DNA from: Apteryx mantelli | Lineage: Eukaryota > Chordata > Aves > Apterygiformes > Apterygidae | Direction: 5' to 3' | NCBI RefSeq assembly: GCF_036417845.1 | Contig: NC_089978.1 | Location: forward strand, 36,386,682-36,450,681 | DNA length: 64,000 nt | Shown here: positions 24,101-39,100 of the stretch, one piece after another | Layout of the letters: the number at the start of each line of letters is the position of its first letter | How positions within the stretch are numbered: the stretch's first letter is position 1 | Made by a program: the position numbers and the translations under genes | Notes under the pieces: generated by a model | What the model saw: only the letters and a program-made list of their open reading frames with translations | Database searches by the model: none | What the model was told of the DNA's origin: nothing

Positions 24101-27100
24101 CTGGTTCAGCTTTCAGTTTTCTTACTCTTTGAAGCCTTCAGGAGTGTCAGAATTGATTTGTTTTTTAGACAAAATGGGAAACTTATGTTGGGTGTTCTCC
24201 TCTTCTCAGAATTCCAATTTTAAATCTTAAAAATAGAAACGACGGAGGAAACTGTACAGAAAAGGTGATAGGTATAGGCAAAGACAAATAGTACAATTAA
24301 AAGGTTTTTAACATAAAAATTTTACAAAGGAAACCTGTGACAGATTTGAGACTTTTAGATGAGCAATATAGCTACTGTGTCTTTCAGGTATACTTCTTAC
24401 CTAGGAAGAAAATGAGTTGAAACTGAACTCTACCAAAATGTCTGACCTGTATATTGTAAAATGTGTTAAATAAGTGCTTTGTCAGTCATTGACACTTTTT
24501 TTTTAAATCTCATCTGGAATAAATGGCTAGGAGAATAGTGAAGAACTTTATCTTTGTTTGTAAGTTAATACACATATGTAAATCAAGAAAAGGGCAACAG
24601 ACAAAAAGAAAATGTTCTGTGTCTTTGAAATGTACTTCATGATATTTTTTCACTTAACGCTGATGTAACTTTCTTTCCAATGTATTATGCTTCAACCAGA
24701 ATATACAACAGCAGCCTCTACCATCAAAGATCAAGTAAGTTGACTTTAGCTTTATTGTGAGAATTAAGATAATATATAACTCTTCTTTCCTGACTCAGGC
24801 ATTGGAGAGGCAAAATAGTAACTGTAGCACTTTTTTTTTTTGGTAACTTCAGAAAGTGGCAGTTGCCTAAGTGAAATGTTTCTTAAACAGTGTCATTGCT
24901 TTCATTCAGATTGATTTGTACTTTCAAGAGAATGCTCCACTGGGAGAATAGGGAATGGAGTAAGCATTCTGGCTTCTGTTTCTAATTCTCGTGCTGAGCT
25001 TAATTCAAAGACTTGCCTGTATACTTAGTATATGTAATGTTTTGAGATGCTTTTAAGATCCTTAACTAAAAAGTGCTGTTTATTATTTACAGAAGGCAAA
25101 CAATATTATGAATTGGATGAGAAAATAACCTAGTTCTGATATGCTTCTTGATTAAAAAATGATTCTTTGTTCTTTAACTACTTACCTTGTCAAGTCTGCA
25201 AGTGCTTTGTTAGAGGAAGGGGAAGAAATCTAATTTTATGTGTCATCTTTCCCCTCTAAATTACACAATGTAATATTCCAGCTTCTGTTTTTTTTTTTTG
25301 TTGTTGTTTTTTTTTTTACATCTTCTTGCAGTCAGTTTTTCTCTCTCTTTTTAAGGTATGACTGGTACCAAACAGAATCTCAAGTAATTGTGACTATCAT
25401 GATCAAGAATGCACAGAAGGATGCTGTCAGTGTACAGTTCTCAGAGAGAGAGGTGATTTGTGTTGATTCATTGATATGCATCCCTGGATTCCATAGGATG
25501 TAGTTATTAAAACAATGAGCAGTCTGCTGGAATAGCATGAAAAAATAGTACAAGTGATCTTCCATCTGAGTATTTGTTTGTATGCATGTATGTTGCCACA
25601 GCAGAGTCCATAGGATACAGACAAGCTATAACTTGTATATAAATCCTGGTGTGCATGCTGCAAAAGGAGCATCTGTTTTCGAGCTGCCTGGGTGTTTGGA
25701 AGGGTTTGGGGAAGGACGTGATCTGAACTTAAAATGTTTGAGTATACATGCACCCAGAGTATGAATGGGCAGAGACAAGGTATTTTAAAGAACAGTTATG
25801 CATAATGTATCTTGCTTTAGGACAATTATAGAAGAAGAATTAATGTTGGTGGGTGGGTTTTTCTTCCTTTTGGTATCACTAAAATTAATAGTGGCAGCCA
25901 AGTATATATTTCAAAGAAACATTGTAATCTCTTTATTGTAATACCATATGCAATATCAGTGACGCTCATGTTTAATTTAGCTGCGAGTACTGAGGAGCTG
26001 AGCTCTTATTCTCAACTAAATTGGTACTTAGTAACAGCCAGATACTTCTATAATTCTGTCTGCTTTAAATTGTTAAAATTGTGTGAGCACTTGCCACATA
26101 GTTTGCATGTATTAAAAGGGAAGTTGCAAATTGTTTTCATATTCCATTATTAATGTGTTGACACTTTATTTGCCTTAGAATTCTTTCTCTAAAGAATGCA
26201 GATCAAGCTGACAAGATAATAGGTTTTTTGAGTACTTGCTGGCTAAGAATTGAAATCTATTCATTTTGTAGCGCACTTTAGAAACACCTTCTTGAATAAT
26301 GCAGTAAAAAGTGGTTTCATTTTAAATTCTCTGATGCCTGATGCTTGATTTTTAAAAGTGTCCTAGTGAAGGATCATTAATTTCATCACTTAATCTTGGT
26401 GCCAAATTACAATCCTTTACCTCAAAATGGAAAACTCTGCTCTCTAAGATGACCAGAGACATGTTTTCGACTGTTAACAGATGAATGCATCAGTGAGACT
26501 TCCTTCAGGTGAAGACTACAACTTAAAGCTTGTTCTTCTTCATTCTGTAGTGCCAGAGCAAAGTACCTTTAAAGTGCTTTCAACAAAGGTAAGCTTTTAA
26601 AGTGTAAATTATTTCTTTGACTGTTTCTGATGTTGAAAACGTTTCTGCTCTATTGTCTTGTCTCATGGCGACAGTCATAATATCTTGCTTTTCATATAGA
26701 ATTGCTTTTCCTTTCTTAGCTTTTTTCCTTTTCCTTAGCTTGTATTATACTTTTGATATGTCTTGAAATTACCATTGCTTCTGTGAAGCATCTTGCATGC
26801 TCCTGAGCACTGTTGAAATAAACTTGACTTTGTTGTTCTACAGTGCCATCTTTAGTCTGGGTTAGTTGGTTTGGAGCTGAGTAATCTCTAACTGTCTGGA
26901 GCCTGGTTTAGACTGAGATTCTTAGTGGTGTGAAAGCTTTTTGTGTTTAAGCAGGATCTGAATTGTAAGTATTTTGCATCTGCTTCCAAATTTTATTGTA
27001 TCCAGATAACTTTGAGGGAGAGTTTTTGAGACAAAACAGGATAAGAATTTCTTTCAGAAGTCAATGCTTTAAACCTCTTTTTTCTACAGAAAAGAATAGT

Positions 27101-30100
27101 GTAAGGGCATCTGCCTGAATTGGTGCAGGAATACAGTTTAAATCATCCCCATCTAATTCCAGTTCTGACCAGCAGATGGAGTATGGCTGAAGTACTGTAG
27201 TCTCTTCCAAAGCAGGTCTTATTAAGGACACTTAAACATGCAGAGACTTTTTTAAAGGTTTAAAATATTTTACTTTGCAAAGCATTAAGTACTTTAAAGG
27301 AATGGTGTGGCCTCAGTGTTTGTCTGATTACTTGAAAAGCAGGTTTTTGTTTAACACTCATGCATGTATTGTATTCGCATGAGTGCTATAGAAAATATGT
27401 AGTTACTACTTTGAGTAAGTCACCTTAATACTTAGAACTGTTATTGAGAGCCTGATGCCCACAGTGTGCATTCAGGGATGGAGTTGTGTAGCTGAGGGAT
27501 TTCTTCAGACTTGCTCTACTCTGATTCTGTTGGCTGAGCTCTTGTTAGCAGTTGGAGCAGGTTAAGCGTGCTCCTGGAGCATGTCTTCTGCTTTACTTTT
27601 ATCTGAGAGGAATCCTGTTCACACACTTCTAGATGATTTCTCAGTGCAAACCAAAACAGTAAATGAATATGATAGAGAGACTTCACTTCAAAAGTGTGCT
27701 CTTGATTGAAATGAAAGCCATCATCTCATTTTTGCAGTTCCTTTGGAATACCACTCCCATCTCCACTCTTCCCCCTTCCAAAAGAAAAAAAAAAAAAAAA
27801 AAGCACCCGAAACACTAGTTAGTCACCAAACTGGGGAAAGGGGAGGGAAAAGTCCTAATAATATCTGTTTTAAAACAGTGGTATAGATTGATTAATAGTA
27901 AATCTTAACTCATTAAAATTTAAATTCTAACTGCTAGAGTGCGAGTATGACAGTACATGCATGTCACAGCTGGATGTGATCTGAAAGACTCTAGCAGAGG
28001 CATCTGTATGGAAGACTGTTTGCAAGGAAGAAACATGAACCTGGTCTCTTGTCTTTGACAGTAATCTGTCAAACAGTTAAACATCTTGCTATTTGAGGAC
28101 TGTTTAACTGAAGGCTGGAGGGAGGAAGAGGCTCTTCTTTGAGCTGCTGGTAGGAGTGCCTGGGACACGGGTGCTCTAACCAAGAGGTGAAGTACAAATA
28201 GAGAGCAGGAGACTGTTGCTGCTGGAAATCATTGAGCCTCACATTCACAGCCTTTGGCATGAGCTTGCTGGCTTCCAGCAGCAGCAGCTTTGTATTCCTG
28301 TAACTGTTAGGAGCCATTCAGTCCAACCTGGGTCTCCCTGCTCAGATAGGTTGAGTGACTTCCAGTGGTCACTAGCTTCACTTTTTCACTGAACTTAGCC
28401 CTGCTGAAGCTTTCTGCTTTATATCAGAAGGTATCCTGAGCACTTGGAATAGATCATGGCTCCTTCTCTGCCTAGCTGATCTCCCAGTCTGGGTTTCTGT
28501 AGGACAGGGACTGTGGGATGCGCCACAGTGGACTTGTGCTGTTATTTTTCTGTAACTGTAGCATATGAGATGCCAGGTAAGTCCCTTGACTGCGAAACCT
28601 CCTAAAGAAATTGTATTTTTGTCAGATAGGAAGAAATGTAATCATGTCGAGTAATAAGATGCAAATAACTACATGTGTTTGCACTGCTTTATTTTGTATT
28701 ACTGCTTTGAATATGTGAGCCATCTTGCCATTAGCATCTTGCAGCCTTCACTGGGGAATGAAGGATCTGGTCTTCTTCCCAGTTATGTGAGGAAAGGAAG
28801 CAGGTTACATGGGCAGGTTTTGCTGTGGATAGAGTTAAGATTTCACATGAAGCTTTTACTTACAACTAATAAATGATGTGGATGGAGAATGAAGCAATAG
28901 AATTTGCAAATACAACAATCTTGCATGTTTTTGTAACTAAGAAGTTGCAGAGAGATTTCTCAATACTGGTTGAAATTCAGCATCACTTGATAAATGCAAA
29001 GCGATAAAGGTAAAGATGCAAGTCCAGGAGCAGAAACTGGCCTTATATTACAGAATTATAGATTCTAAAATAACTGCAAATAACTAGACAGAACTTGCAG
29101 ACTCTGGGATTGGTTCTTTTAGAAAATGTTAGCAGTGGTGAAAAATGCAACTGATAACTTAAGAATTTTCTAGCAATAAAGCAGGAATTATACCTTTCAG
29201 TAAACCCATGCTTTGTCTAGTCCTGAAATACAAAGTCCCCATTTTGTAAAGAACAGAGCAAAACTAGCAAATATACAGAGGTAGCAAAGACAGATTTCTG
29301 GAGGTGTTCAAATGGTTTCTGTATGAGCAGGGAGTAAGTATTGTTCATCTACAGACCTTTGACTTTGAACTGTGAACTAGAAGTGGTGAAACTCTTGCCA
29401 TGCTTACCAAAGAATGGCATAATACCTAAGTGAACTCTGTTTTTTAGATGAAGATCTTAAGCTATGTGTTTGAACATCCTGACATGGTATATTCTCTGAT
29501 TGGCAACAGTTTTACAGGTGACTTTCCTTTTTGCATTTTTAACAGTGGCTGTGTGTGTTATTGCCATGCTTGGAGCCGTCTGTAAACTCATTCAGAAGCT
29601 TACATGCCAATGAATAGAGATCACTACTTGCAAATTCAGCTTAGAGTTGACTGTGCATCAACCTGTCCTATTCACGTTTCCTCGTGAGTTATTTAGTACT
29701 GCCCAGTATTGTTCAGCATATAATTCTTATGATCTAAGGCCTACACTTAGTGTTTGTTTGAAAAAACGCTAATAAAACTGAATAGAGAGTCCCTCTCTTG
29801 AGGAAGTTACTGATTCATAATACCTACTTTTTTGGAACAGAATGGCATGCTTTTAATCTCTGTTACCAACCAGTCTTTATGTATGTGAACAGCAGAGCTG
29901 ATATAACTAGTGTAACTAGATCAACTGAAATTATAAGTTGTACTCCTATTCTGCCAAAGGTGCCTGCCTGTTTTGAGGAACTTCACCACAGTAACCTGAT
30001 CAAGCAAAAAATAACTGCAGCCTGGGAATGTTGAGAAGCAGCTCCAAAAATACTGTATAGATTTAAAAAGGTTGTCTTAAAAATGGCAGCTGATCTGACC

Positions 30101-33100
30101 TTTGTGTAGTATGACTTCATGCACAATATGTAGGTAGGCTTTTGTGTATTTTGGCAATCATTGCTGCATTTGGGGTGTCAAGTGGAGAAACTCTACATGT
30201 TGTGCTCTGCAATTACAGAAGGCGGTTAACTATTAGTGGTGTCACTTGTTTTTGTACTTATTTCCAGCAGGGGGAGCCAAAATGTAATGGCTGGAACAAG
30301 TTGGCTCTTGGGAAGTTGTAGCTGTGTAGTTTTGTGTGTATATCATTGTGCTTCCTTCATAAAAGGAAGAAGGCTTAAAAGCATAATATGAATGTGTTAG
30401 CTTGTAACTAAAGATGTTTAAGACAAAATTGTTGGTTTTTTGTTTTTTGTTTTTCAACTTTCCTGCTGGACAGAGACAAATCAACCAGTTTGAGATAAGA
30501 TTCTGAAACTGTTCTCAGTGCAAAATTGGCCTCACCTTATTTTCCGTCTTCTGTTTGATCTATAAAGTAGCATATTTGGGACTCCAGTGGAATATTGTGC
30601 TGTAGTCTGTTGGAAACTTGTGTAACCTCAGCAGTTTCTCTAGGTATTCTGTTGTGTTCTAAATGATGCTCTGCTCAGGGATTTCCTATCCTTAGACCTA
30701 GGAGATGGAGGGGTTATTTCAGTGAGTGAGGATGAATGTGATTTAGCGTGTGTCCTTATGATCTTGAAGGAAACGTAAGCTAGTGTCTGTCTCTTTCTTT
30801 CCCTCTGCTCTTGCATCTGCAATTAGTCCAGGGATGATTACTGTGAGCTTTCACTATTTAGTGGTTTGAGCTTTTTGCAAACAATAATGACTTACAACAG
30901 TTTAGAGCCATTTGAAAAAGTTGTTAACAGTGGTTTCTTGACCAAAGATAGCTTTTCCTTTAATTAAAGATCAAAGATGTCCTGCAAACAGGAGAGGGTT
31001 TTAGAAATTCCCAGTCTTACAGCTGACATTTGTTACTTAATAGAGACCTCTGAGATAGAAGCACATTCTCACCAGCTTCATGCCAAGCATATGATAATGT
31101 GCATCAGTGGAATGTTTCTTTTCCCCAAACCAGCATTCTGCATTACAGGCCCTGAAATATCCTCTGCAGCTTACTGGAAAAGCCTGCTGCTACTGGTTGG
31201 TGAATGTAAAGGAAAAATCAAAGAATGAAACTGTTTCACACTCTCTTGGACTGTAGTCAGAGCCTCTATTGAGGGATACATATACACAAATAGATAAACA
31301 GAGTTACAAGTTTATTTTAACTGAGTTTGCATAATTCTTACAGTTGCAGTCCAATCCTTAAATGAGACTTTCTCATTTTGGATTTCTTCATCAAATTTTT
31401 TGCTGTTACTAGAATGCAGACTTCCCTGGTCTCATGCAGTTGTTTTCTGTGGGAGGCTTTTATTCAGATTCATGTCTCCCCTATACATTCTTGACTATTT
31501 CCTGTAAATTATAAGCTGATACTTAAGATAAGAGTTGGATATTTTCCCAAAATGCTTCCATCTCTTAGGTAGGGCTAGATGGAACAGTTTCCAGACTAGA
31601 CCATAAAGAAGCCTTCCCAGTGATTGGCATCATATTTACTTGGTTCTAAATAGTCTTGACCCCCCCCCCCTTTTGTGAATGCAGATGGATGTGGGACAGA
31701 TATAAACTTGTTAATGCGCTGAGAACTGTATTTTAGACAAGCATATAAGTCAGTGCCAATGCTTTGTATAAATACATGAAGGAAAATGATGTATAAGGGT
31801 TCTTTCTGTCTTGAGAGAAAGTGGATGTGAGAATAACTAAACATTGAGGATGAAAAGACATCTATGGATACATCAGTATCAGTGTAGGAAGATCTTTTGG
31901 TAAAATTAAAAATTCTAACAGGTGGCTGCTATGTAATATCAGTGAGGGAGGACACTTTGACCATTGTATACTCAGTTGACCTCCATAGGACATAGCTGGC
32001 GAAGAAGTTGAAAGTTGCACATGAAGTCCCTTCTGTTGCAGTATCTTCTCTATAAAGTAAATTTCTTAATTTTTATTAATTTGAGATTACACTACAGAAT
32101 TATTTTCATCTCAGTGTAGCTTGTTTAAAGGTAAGGACTAAAGATCTTTAAATTTAGAGTATAAACAGTTTATGAAAGGTCTTTGAATAATGGGGCTATC
32201 CAGACTGTATGTACGTATGATCTTAGAGGTAAGTTTGAATAGCTCATATCTTTTTAGAAGATAGTGGTATTTTGTTCTCCTTCTAAATTTAAGTAGCAAA
32301 ATACTTGTTATGATCACAAAGCGCAAACTCTCAACACTTACCTTGTCAGACAAAGCAGTCAGTCTTCTAGTTCAGTAAATTATAAAGGAGTTAATTGGAA
32401 AACCCTGAATTCTCGTATTTCATATGTTTAGTATAGCAAATCATCATTGAAAAAGATAGGTTTTTTGATACATCTTGAAATTAATGGCTGAACTACTGCT
32501 CTAACTTTGCCAGTTTTGGTTTCCCTCGTCCATCTGATCAGAGCTTGACACAGATTTGCCAATGGTAAGAAAACATACCATTAGCATGAATTGTAAAATG
32601 TAAAATACAACAGAAATTAGAAAAAATGCCTGATAACTTGTCACAGTGTTCACCAGAATCTTCTTTTAGAGAGGAGGGCAAAAATTCTTTTCCCTCTTAA
32701 TGTTTCTTGGTTAAACTGGAAATGTCTGTCCCAGAACATAAGTTCAAGTGAAACCTAGTTTCGGGGGCTTATGTTTTTTTTAGCAATAAGCTCTGCCTAG
32801 GAACTTAATGCTGGCTAATTAGTGTTGTGTTTATCTGTATCTCAGGGGAGAAAGCCCTTCTTAAAACTAGATGAAATGATCTTTTGTTCCAGCCTCCTTT
32901 CTAAAGTCAGACTTTTTTTTTCTTTGTACTATTAATGAAATATTTTAGATGAGCTTCTGAGAATAACTCTGGCATCTTTTCTTGTAGCTAGGGTTTGGAT
33001 TCAACTGCAAACATATTTGGCTCAGTCTCTGCTACTTTTTAAAAAGGAACTTGTTATTTTTATGAGAAGAAACTCCTACACACTATTGATGTGATTTCTT

Positions 33101-36100
33101 CTAGATTATGAATCCCCAGTTTGACTCTCTTCTGCTCTTATTCAGAGGTAGATTTCTCTCACAATATTTCAAACTACTATTGTATGAATTTCTCTGTCAA
33201 AATTTCAGGCTTTTCCTTTTTGCTTTGCTCACTTTGGGCCCAAAGTATTGGAAATCTAAATTAAGAAAATACAACAGAAAGTGGATTACTTTTGCATTTG
33301 AACTTTTCACACATCTGGAGTGCAATGTCCAGTTTTGGGCTTCCCAGTACAAGAAAGATGCTGATACAGCAGAGCAGGTCTAGTGGAGGGCTGTGAAGAT
33401 GGTCACAGGCTGGAGCCCGTGTGTTACGATGAGAGGCTGAGGAACTGGGTTTGTTCAGCCTTAAGAAGAAAAGGCTGAGGAGAAATCTTATTCCTGTGCA
33501 CAGCTACCTAATGGGAGGATATAGAGAGGGTGGAGCCAGGTTTCTCTCAGATAAATGGGCACCAGTTGCAACATGTGAAATTCTGACTTGATATAAGGAA
33601 AAATTTTTGTAGTGGGAGTGGGACACTACAGCAGGGGCACAGAGAGGTGAGAGAAGCTTTTTCCTTGGAGATGTTCAAAAAAACTCAACTGAACACAGCC
33701 CTGAGTAGCCTGCTCTAACTGGACCTGTGTTAAGCAGGGTGTTGGACTCTATCTCCAGTGGTCTCTTCCAACCTACATGATTCTTTGAGGGAAACAGTTG
33801 TCTTTATTTTATGAAGTGACTGACTTCAGCTAGCAAGTCTTCCCTACAGATGTCTGTCTTAGCTCAATATTAATAATTAGTTGTTATGCAAGTATGCAAT
33901 AAGTAGTATGTGGGGGGGCGGAAAATGAAGAATCTGGAAAGCAAATGGGCATGACACTGAGTGAGATGGGAAAAGTAGTGTGTTCACAACATCTGCATAA
34001 AGGGAAGGAGTAAGGAGGGGAGTACAGGTTTGTTTCCCTGAAGGAGTAGGGAGAAGCAATCAGAGAGCTCCTGAAATAGGAGGCTGGGAGAGGGTCCCAT
34101 TTAGAGCTTGTAGGAATAAAAGAGAAATTGAGATACTCCTCTTTGCTGCATGCAGTAAGCTTGGAATATATGCTGCAAATCTTGCGTATAAGATAGCATT
34201 CTTGTAGTAATTACATTGTCCTTTACTTCATATTTCTGATGAATGCCAGTTTGAGCGCTTCTTCCTGCGTTGCACTTCTGCATTCTCTGGCTAGCTTTTT
34301 CAGGAAGGAGTGAGGCATAGCTATGAGAGATTGGGTTGGATAGTTACACTGAGCACCTGTTGCATGTTTAATGTACAGCATTCTTGAAGTTCTAGAATAA
34401 TCAGGATGTACATTTTATTTAAGCTTTATGTGCTTGAACACTTTGAACATTAAAAAAAGGCGGGGGGAAGGGGATACTTGGTTACAAATGAGAGTTCTTA
34501 AGGTAGCATTTGATTAAAACAGTTAAGAGCCTGAGACAGCTTCTTTAAGTGGCATGCAAAACATGTAATTTGCAATGAATTTTTTCCTATCCATTATTCC
34601 AAAGTTGGCATGAGGCACACAAGCAGGCATTTTATGAAATATAAATATTAAATCAAAGTAGTTGGCAAAAAGTTGTGAGATGTATTTCTTCTTGTCTGGG
34701 TACTGACATTTTTTTTCAAAGGAGGGAAGAAAGCTAACTAGTTGTGTGTTAGATGTAGCATAAATGTCCATACTGATGTGTTGCTTGTGTGTATGATACT
34801 ATCAGTTTCTGCTTTAAAAAGTTCATTAAAATGCATTTATTGCTATTTGTGCACATAATTGGGACTTGCAAAATCATTTCCCTTTGGATCAAGTAAAGCT
34901 CTCAAGAAATATGCTTCTTCACAAACAGAATTTCATAGCTTTATATTTTTAGAAAGTGTGGTTGTATAATGGTATACAGCTAATGATTTCCCTAGTTTTG
35001 CTACTGCCTGCCACTTTGCCTAATGAGTAACTTCAATTAAAGTAGACGGAATAGAGGTTTAATCATGGCATAAATACATTCTGTCTCATTTTTCCAGCTG
35101 TCTAGAATTCTAGTTTGGTGGTGTTGAAATGATTTAGATTTAAGAAAACCACTGGGAATTAGTTTGTAATGTTGCCCTTTCCTTGGGGATGTTTATCATG
35201 TAGCAACTGGCTTAGGACCAGTTTTAGAGAGGAAAGTGTAAGAACTAGTAAATTAAAAGAAGGAGGATGAAGGATTATTGGAGCAGCAAAAGTGAAGTGG
35301 TGTGTGTGGGGGGGGGGCAGAGTACTGCCATGAATAGCCAAAGGCCTTTATAAGGGATCTTTGAGGAGGGTTGTATTCTGAGTAGAGAAAGTTCATGCTT
35401 AGTAGCTCACACTAAGCGTTATCTCTCTTTAAGGACCGTTCTTTCCTTCTTGGTGTGGATGAAACTGGCTGTACCTAAGATCCTGAAGCATGGTGGTGGA
35501 CAGCCTGTAGCAAAAGAGTAAGGGGAGATGGTGAAGGGATTTGGAGAAGTAGGAGTAAGACTGGAAGCTAAATAAGGGGACAAACAAACAAGAGTTGAAG
35601 TGGAATAGGCTTGAGCAGTCTCAGTATCAAGACCTCACTCTGACTTCTTACAGATTGTGTAGGGGGATGCACTATAAAGCAGAGTATAAAATAATCTTGA
35701 AATTAAGGCCTCCTCAATTTAAATGTGCAACTGAGTTGGTAATTTAGTTTCCTTAGCATGTGAAATCTTCCCTTAATGAAGACATTCTGATCTTATGAAA
35801 GCTTAGAAAATAAGCAGCGCTGGAAATTGCTTTGAGTGTTTATTGCACTTCTAAGCCAATTCTTGGATGGTGCAACTTGACCCGTGTAGCAGCTGATCAT
35901 TTCTGTAGGAAACAAAGTTAAAATAGTACTAAATGACTACTAGTTTAACATACCAATTGGATGATTTCAGAAAAATCTGACAGAAGGATGAACGTTTTAG
36001 GTTGATAAAAGGCTTCTGAAAACAAATAGGACAGTCAGTAAATTGTTGTGAACCAATTGTGAAAATGCTGGAGGAAGAGTTCTTATTTTGTTAGATAACA

Positions 36101-39100
36101 GAGGCTGACCCTTAGCTGGCAGAAAGTCTTTCAAATTTTGTACTTTATTACAGCAGGGATTTCATGCAGGAAGGAAAACTCGTTTGGGGAGAAGCATCTT
36201 TCAGGACTTTCATGTATCAGGACTTTCATCAGTAGTGACAGCTGTCATATCTTCCAGGTCCTCAGTCTTCCAGTTCCTTGTCCCACATCTTAAGTTATGC
36301 TATCAGCTGCTTGACTTCTGAACTCTGTTACATTCCTCATCTGTTCCTGACTTTAAGCATATCTTAACCATCATGTCCGGCTTGTACATTCACTTTAACT
36401 CTGGCTTGACTGGACTAGATTCACTGGGTTAGACCAGTCATATCCTTGTTGTTTCCCTGATAGCAGACTGTGTGTTACTGCTGAAATACTCTGCTTGAAG
36501 AGTTACATAGGGGAAGTGGAGGGAAGGCAGGTGGTTTTGAATTACTTCTGTTTCATTTGTAGCTAATTAGTGCCTTTGTAGGTGACAAATTAATTAACTT
36601 AAATGTTCGACTCATGAGATCCAAATCCATAGGAAAAAAACTGTTGGTTTTGACACTGATGGAACTACTTGTTTGTCTTATAGGTACATAAATACTTTAG
36701 CTTCCTTAAGCTAATTGCACAGCGTTAGACTTATAATTGTGGTGTTCAGAAATGAACTTTGGGATTGTAATTTCCAGAGTGTTTTTAGGAGAGTCCAGTG
36801 AAGGAAGTTTTGCTAATTACTTCAGACTCTCTGTAGACTAGTTACTGGCACAGTGTTTGAATGCTTCCTCTGTGTAGTTTCAACAGAAAGTTGTGTTTTT
36901 TCCTTACGGATTACAATACTAAACTTTGGAATGTAGGCTTTCTTTAGGGATGGTAGGTTGAACAACTAGAGTAATACAGTATTTGATTAGTATTTGATTA
37001 TTTTTGGTTCTGAGACAGATCCTTTCACTTTTTTAAAAAGTGATATCCTGATGCTTAATTTGTGACTTGTAAAGTTGCTAAAAACACTGGATATCTAATG
37101 GACAGGGAGTAGGAAGTCAAATACCTGTAGGTGTAGGACTTGCAAACTTCCAAACTCTTCCCTGCTTTGAAGGGCTTTCCACACCTCATGTCTTAAACTT
37201 TCTACCACTCACTTGACTAACTGAGAACAAAAAATGTAAGTATGCAAACTTGTCTGGGGACGTGTAATGGTGTACTGCTATCCCTGAAAAAATGGAGAGA
37301 TTGAATATTCTGATTCTTAAAATACAGCATGGTTGTTCATATGAAAGCCTTGAAACTTAAGTTAGCTCATTTCTTTATTTTTATAATGCATCTTAGACTG
37401 TTGCTTACCTGCAACCGATTTGAGGAATGGATTAAATAAAGTTCAAATTTCAGATCAACGTGATGCTGTGAAAGGAGCTTGTTGCTAGCATCTCTAGGGT
37501 TAGCTTTTACAGAGGTGGCTTTGTTCTTGGGTCTGCAGGGATCCCCAGGTTATAGTGGCTTTAGGTAGAACTAAGAACTCACTTCTGCCGAGCTATTAAT
37601 GCAAATAAGCAACTTCTGAAGTTCAGCAAGCACTAGTTCAAGCTCACTATACCATCGTGCAAACTTTGTGGCAGTGTAAGTGAGTTTGTCACCTGGAGTG
37701 ACATTGGACAGTCCTTGTTTTGCAGACTGCTCTGCAATTTTGTAATCTGGTAGCCAAAGGATAAGGTTAATCATGGAAAAAACACTTCAATATGGTTATC
37801 CACAGGGGATTATGTGTAGCTGTGAATAGGAGTGTGACATTACACTTAACTTTTACTCCTACAATAATTGCAACTTTTATCCACTTCTAATTGCAGATAT
37901 TGTCAATGTGTACTAGGCAGTTTTCCCTCTAGCAATCTTAAAGTATGTGTCCGTTGAACCAAATAAATACTGATTCTAAATTTCTGCAAGAGGAAGATCT
38001 TTATAGTCCTGGGCTGTTTTTCTGGTTTATATACTACGCATTGGATATGAAATTTTTTGGTAGATGAAATTTAAACCTGGATAAACTTATATTTTGCAGT
38101 CCTTCAAAATACCTATTGAATTATTAGAGTTGACTGGCAAGAAAGGGATGCTGAAAAGGTAATATTTAAGAATCCTGGTGCCTGGCATTGTAGGAGATGG
38201 GGACAAATAGTTAACCTTTGGGATAGCATAATTTACAAAAAGTGAATAATAAACAAAAGGAAGTGGTACTAAAAAAGAAAGGGTAAAAGTCTGATGCAAG
38301 AGCTATACAGCCACATACAAGTCTAGTTGATATGTGGCTTGAGGTCAGATAATGTTGTAAAGTAGGTATATTGTTTTACAATGCAGGCTTCGTATTAGTG
38401 ACTGTTTCTCAAATAAACGTATTTATTTTTTCACTAGTGCAAAATCCAACTAATTTGAAACTATTTGTCTGAACTGTTTGGCGTCTGGATTAACTTGTCC
38501 TTTGTCTTGTGTTGTGTAGGTTGAGATAAAAATGAAGAAGCCAGAAGCCGTAAGATGGGAGAAGCTAGAGGGACAGGGAGATTCTCCTAAGTTAAAGCAA
38601 TTTACACCAGGTTTGTTCTCTGAACTATTACGTATTTCAGATTTAACATTTTTAAGTTTCTTACAGTTATTTAGAACATTTGGTGTGTTAAATATTGGTA
38701 ATATTACAGCTTCATATTTACAACTCAAAGCCTAATGGCATTTTTACTGCCAGCAATTGACGGGAGTAGTTTATAGGGCTTTGCTAAAATTCAGTTATTA
38801 AAGTTAGACATTGCTTCCATTAACCTGATGGATTGTTCAGGACATGTGCTTGTCACCAGTTTCATTGGGGCTTATTTCTTTGGCTATCTGTTTTGATCAC
38901 TGTTCTGCAGTGCTTTGCACTGTTGTTCTTATTGTTGCTTAAATAATATTTATTACCTTCCACCGATTCTCATTCAGGTATTTCACCTCTCTTGCAAAGT
39001 AGCACTTCTGCATTTTTTTGAAGTCAGATTAACAATTTATTTTTGAGACAGTCTGAATCTCATAATTTACTCATTTCATATATTTTTGAAATTTAGCTCA

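Larger units (their letters stand above)
26589..38519 (+). other. SUGT1: SUGT1 intron 10 (largest intron)
   Basis: This 11.9-kb intron splits the CS domain coding region. It carries a plus-strand CR1 3' fragment at about 33310-33787, an A-run near 27784-27802, a C11 run at 31660-31670 and a G10 run at 35308-35317. Short duplications occur near 36190-36222 (TCAGGACTTTCAT twice) and 36979-37002 (AGTATTTGATTA twice). No exon or RNA gene is recognised. Confidence 0.85.

Noticed and set aside
27782-27802. Long A-run as a mark of a processed pseudogene
   Set aside because: No coding-like sequence precedes it on either strand, so it is treated as a simple homopolymer.
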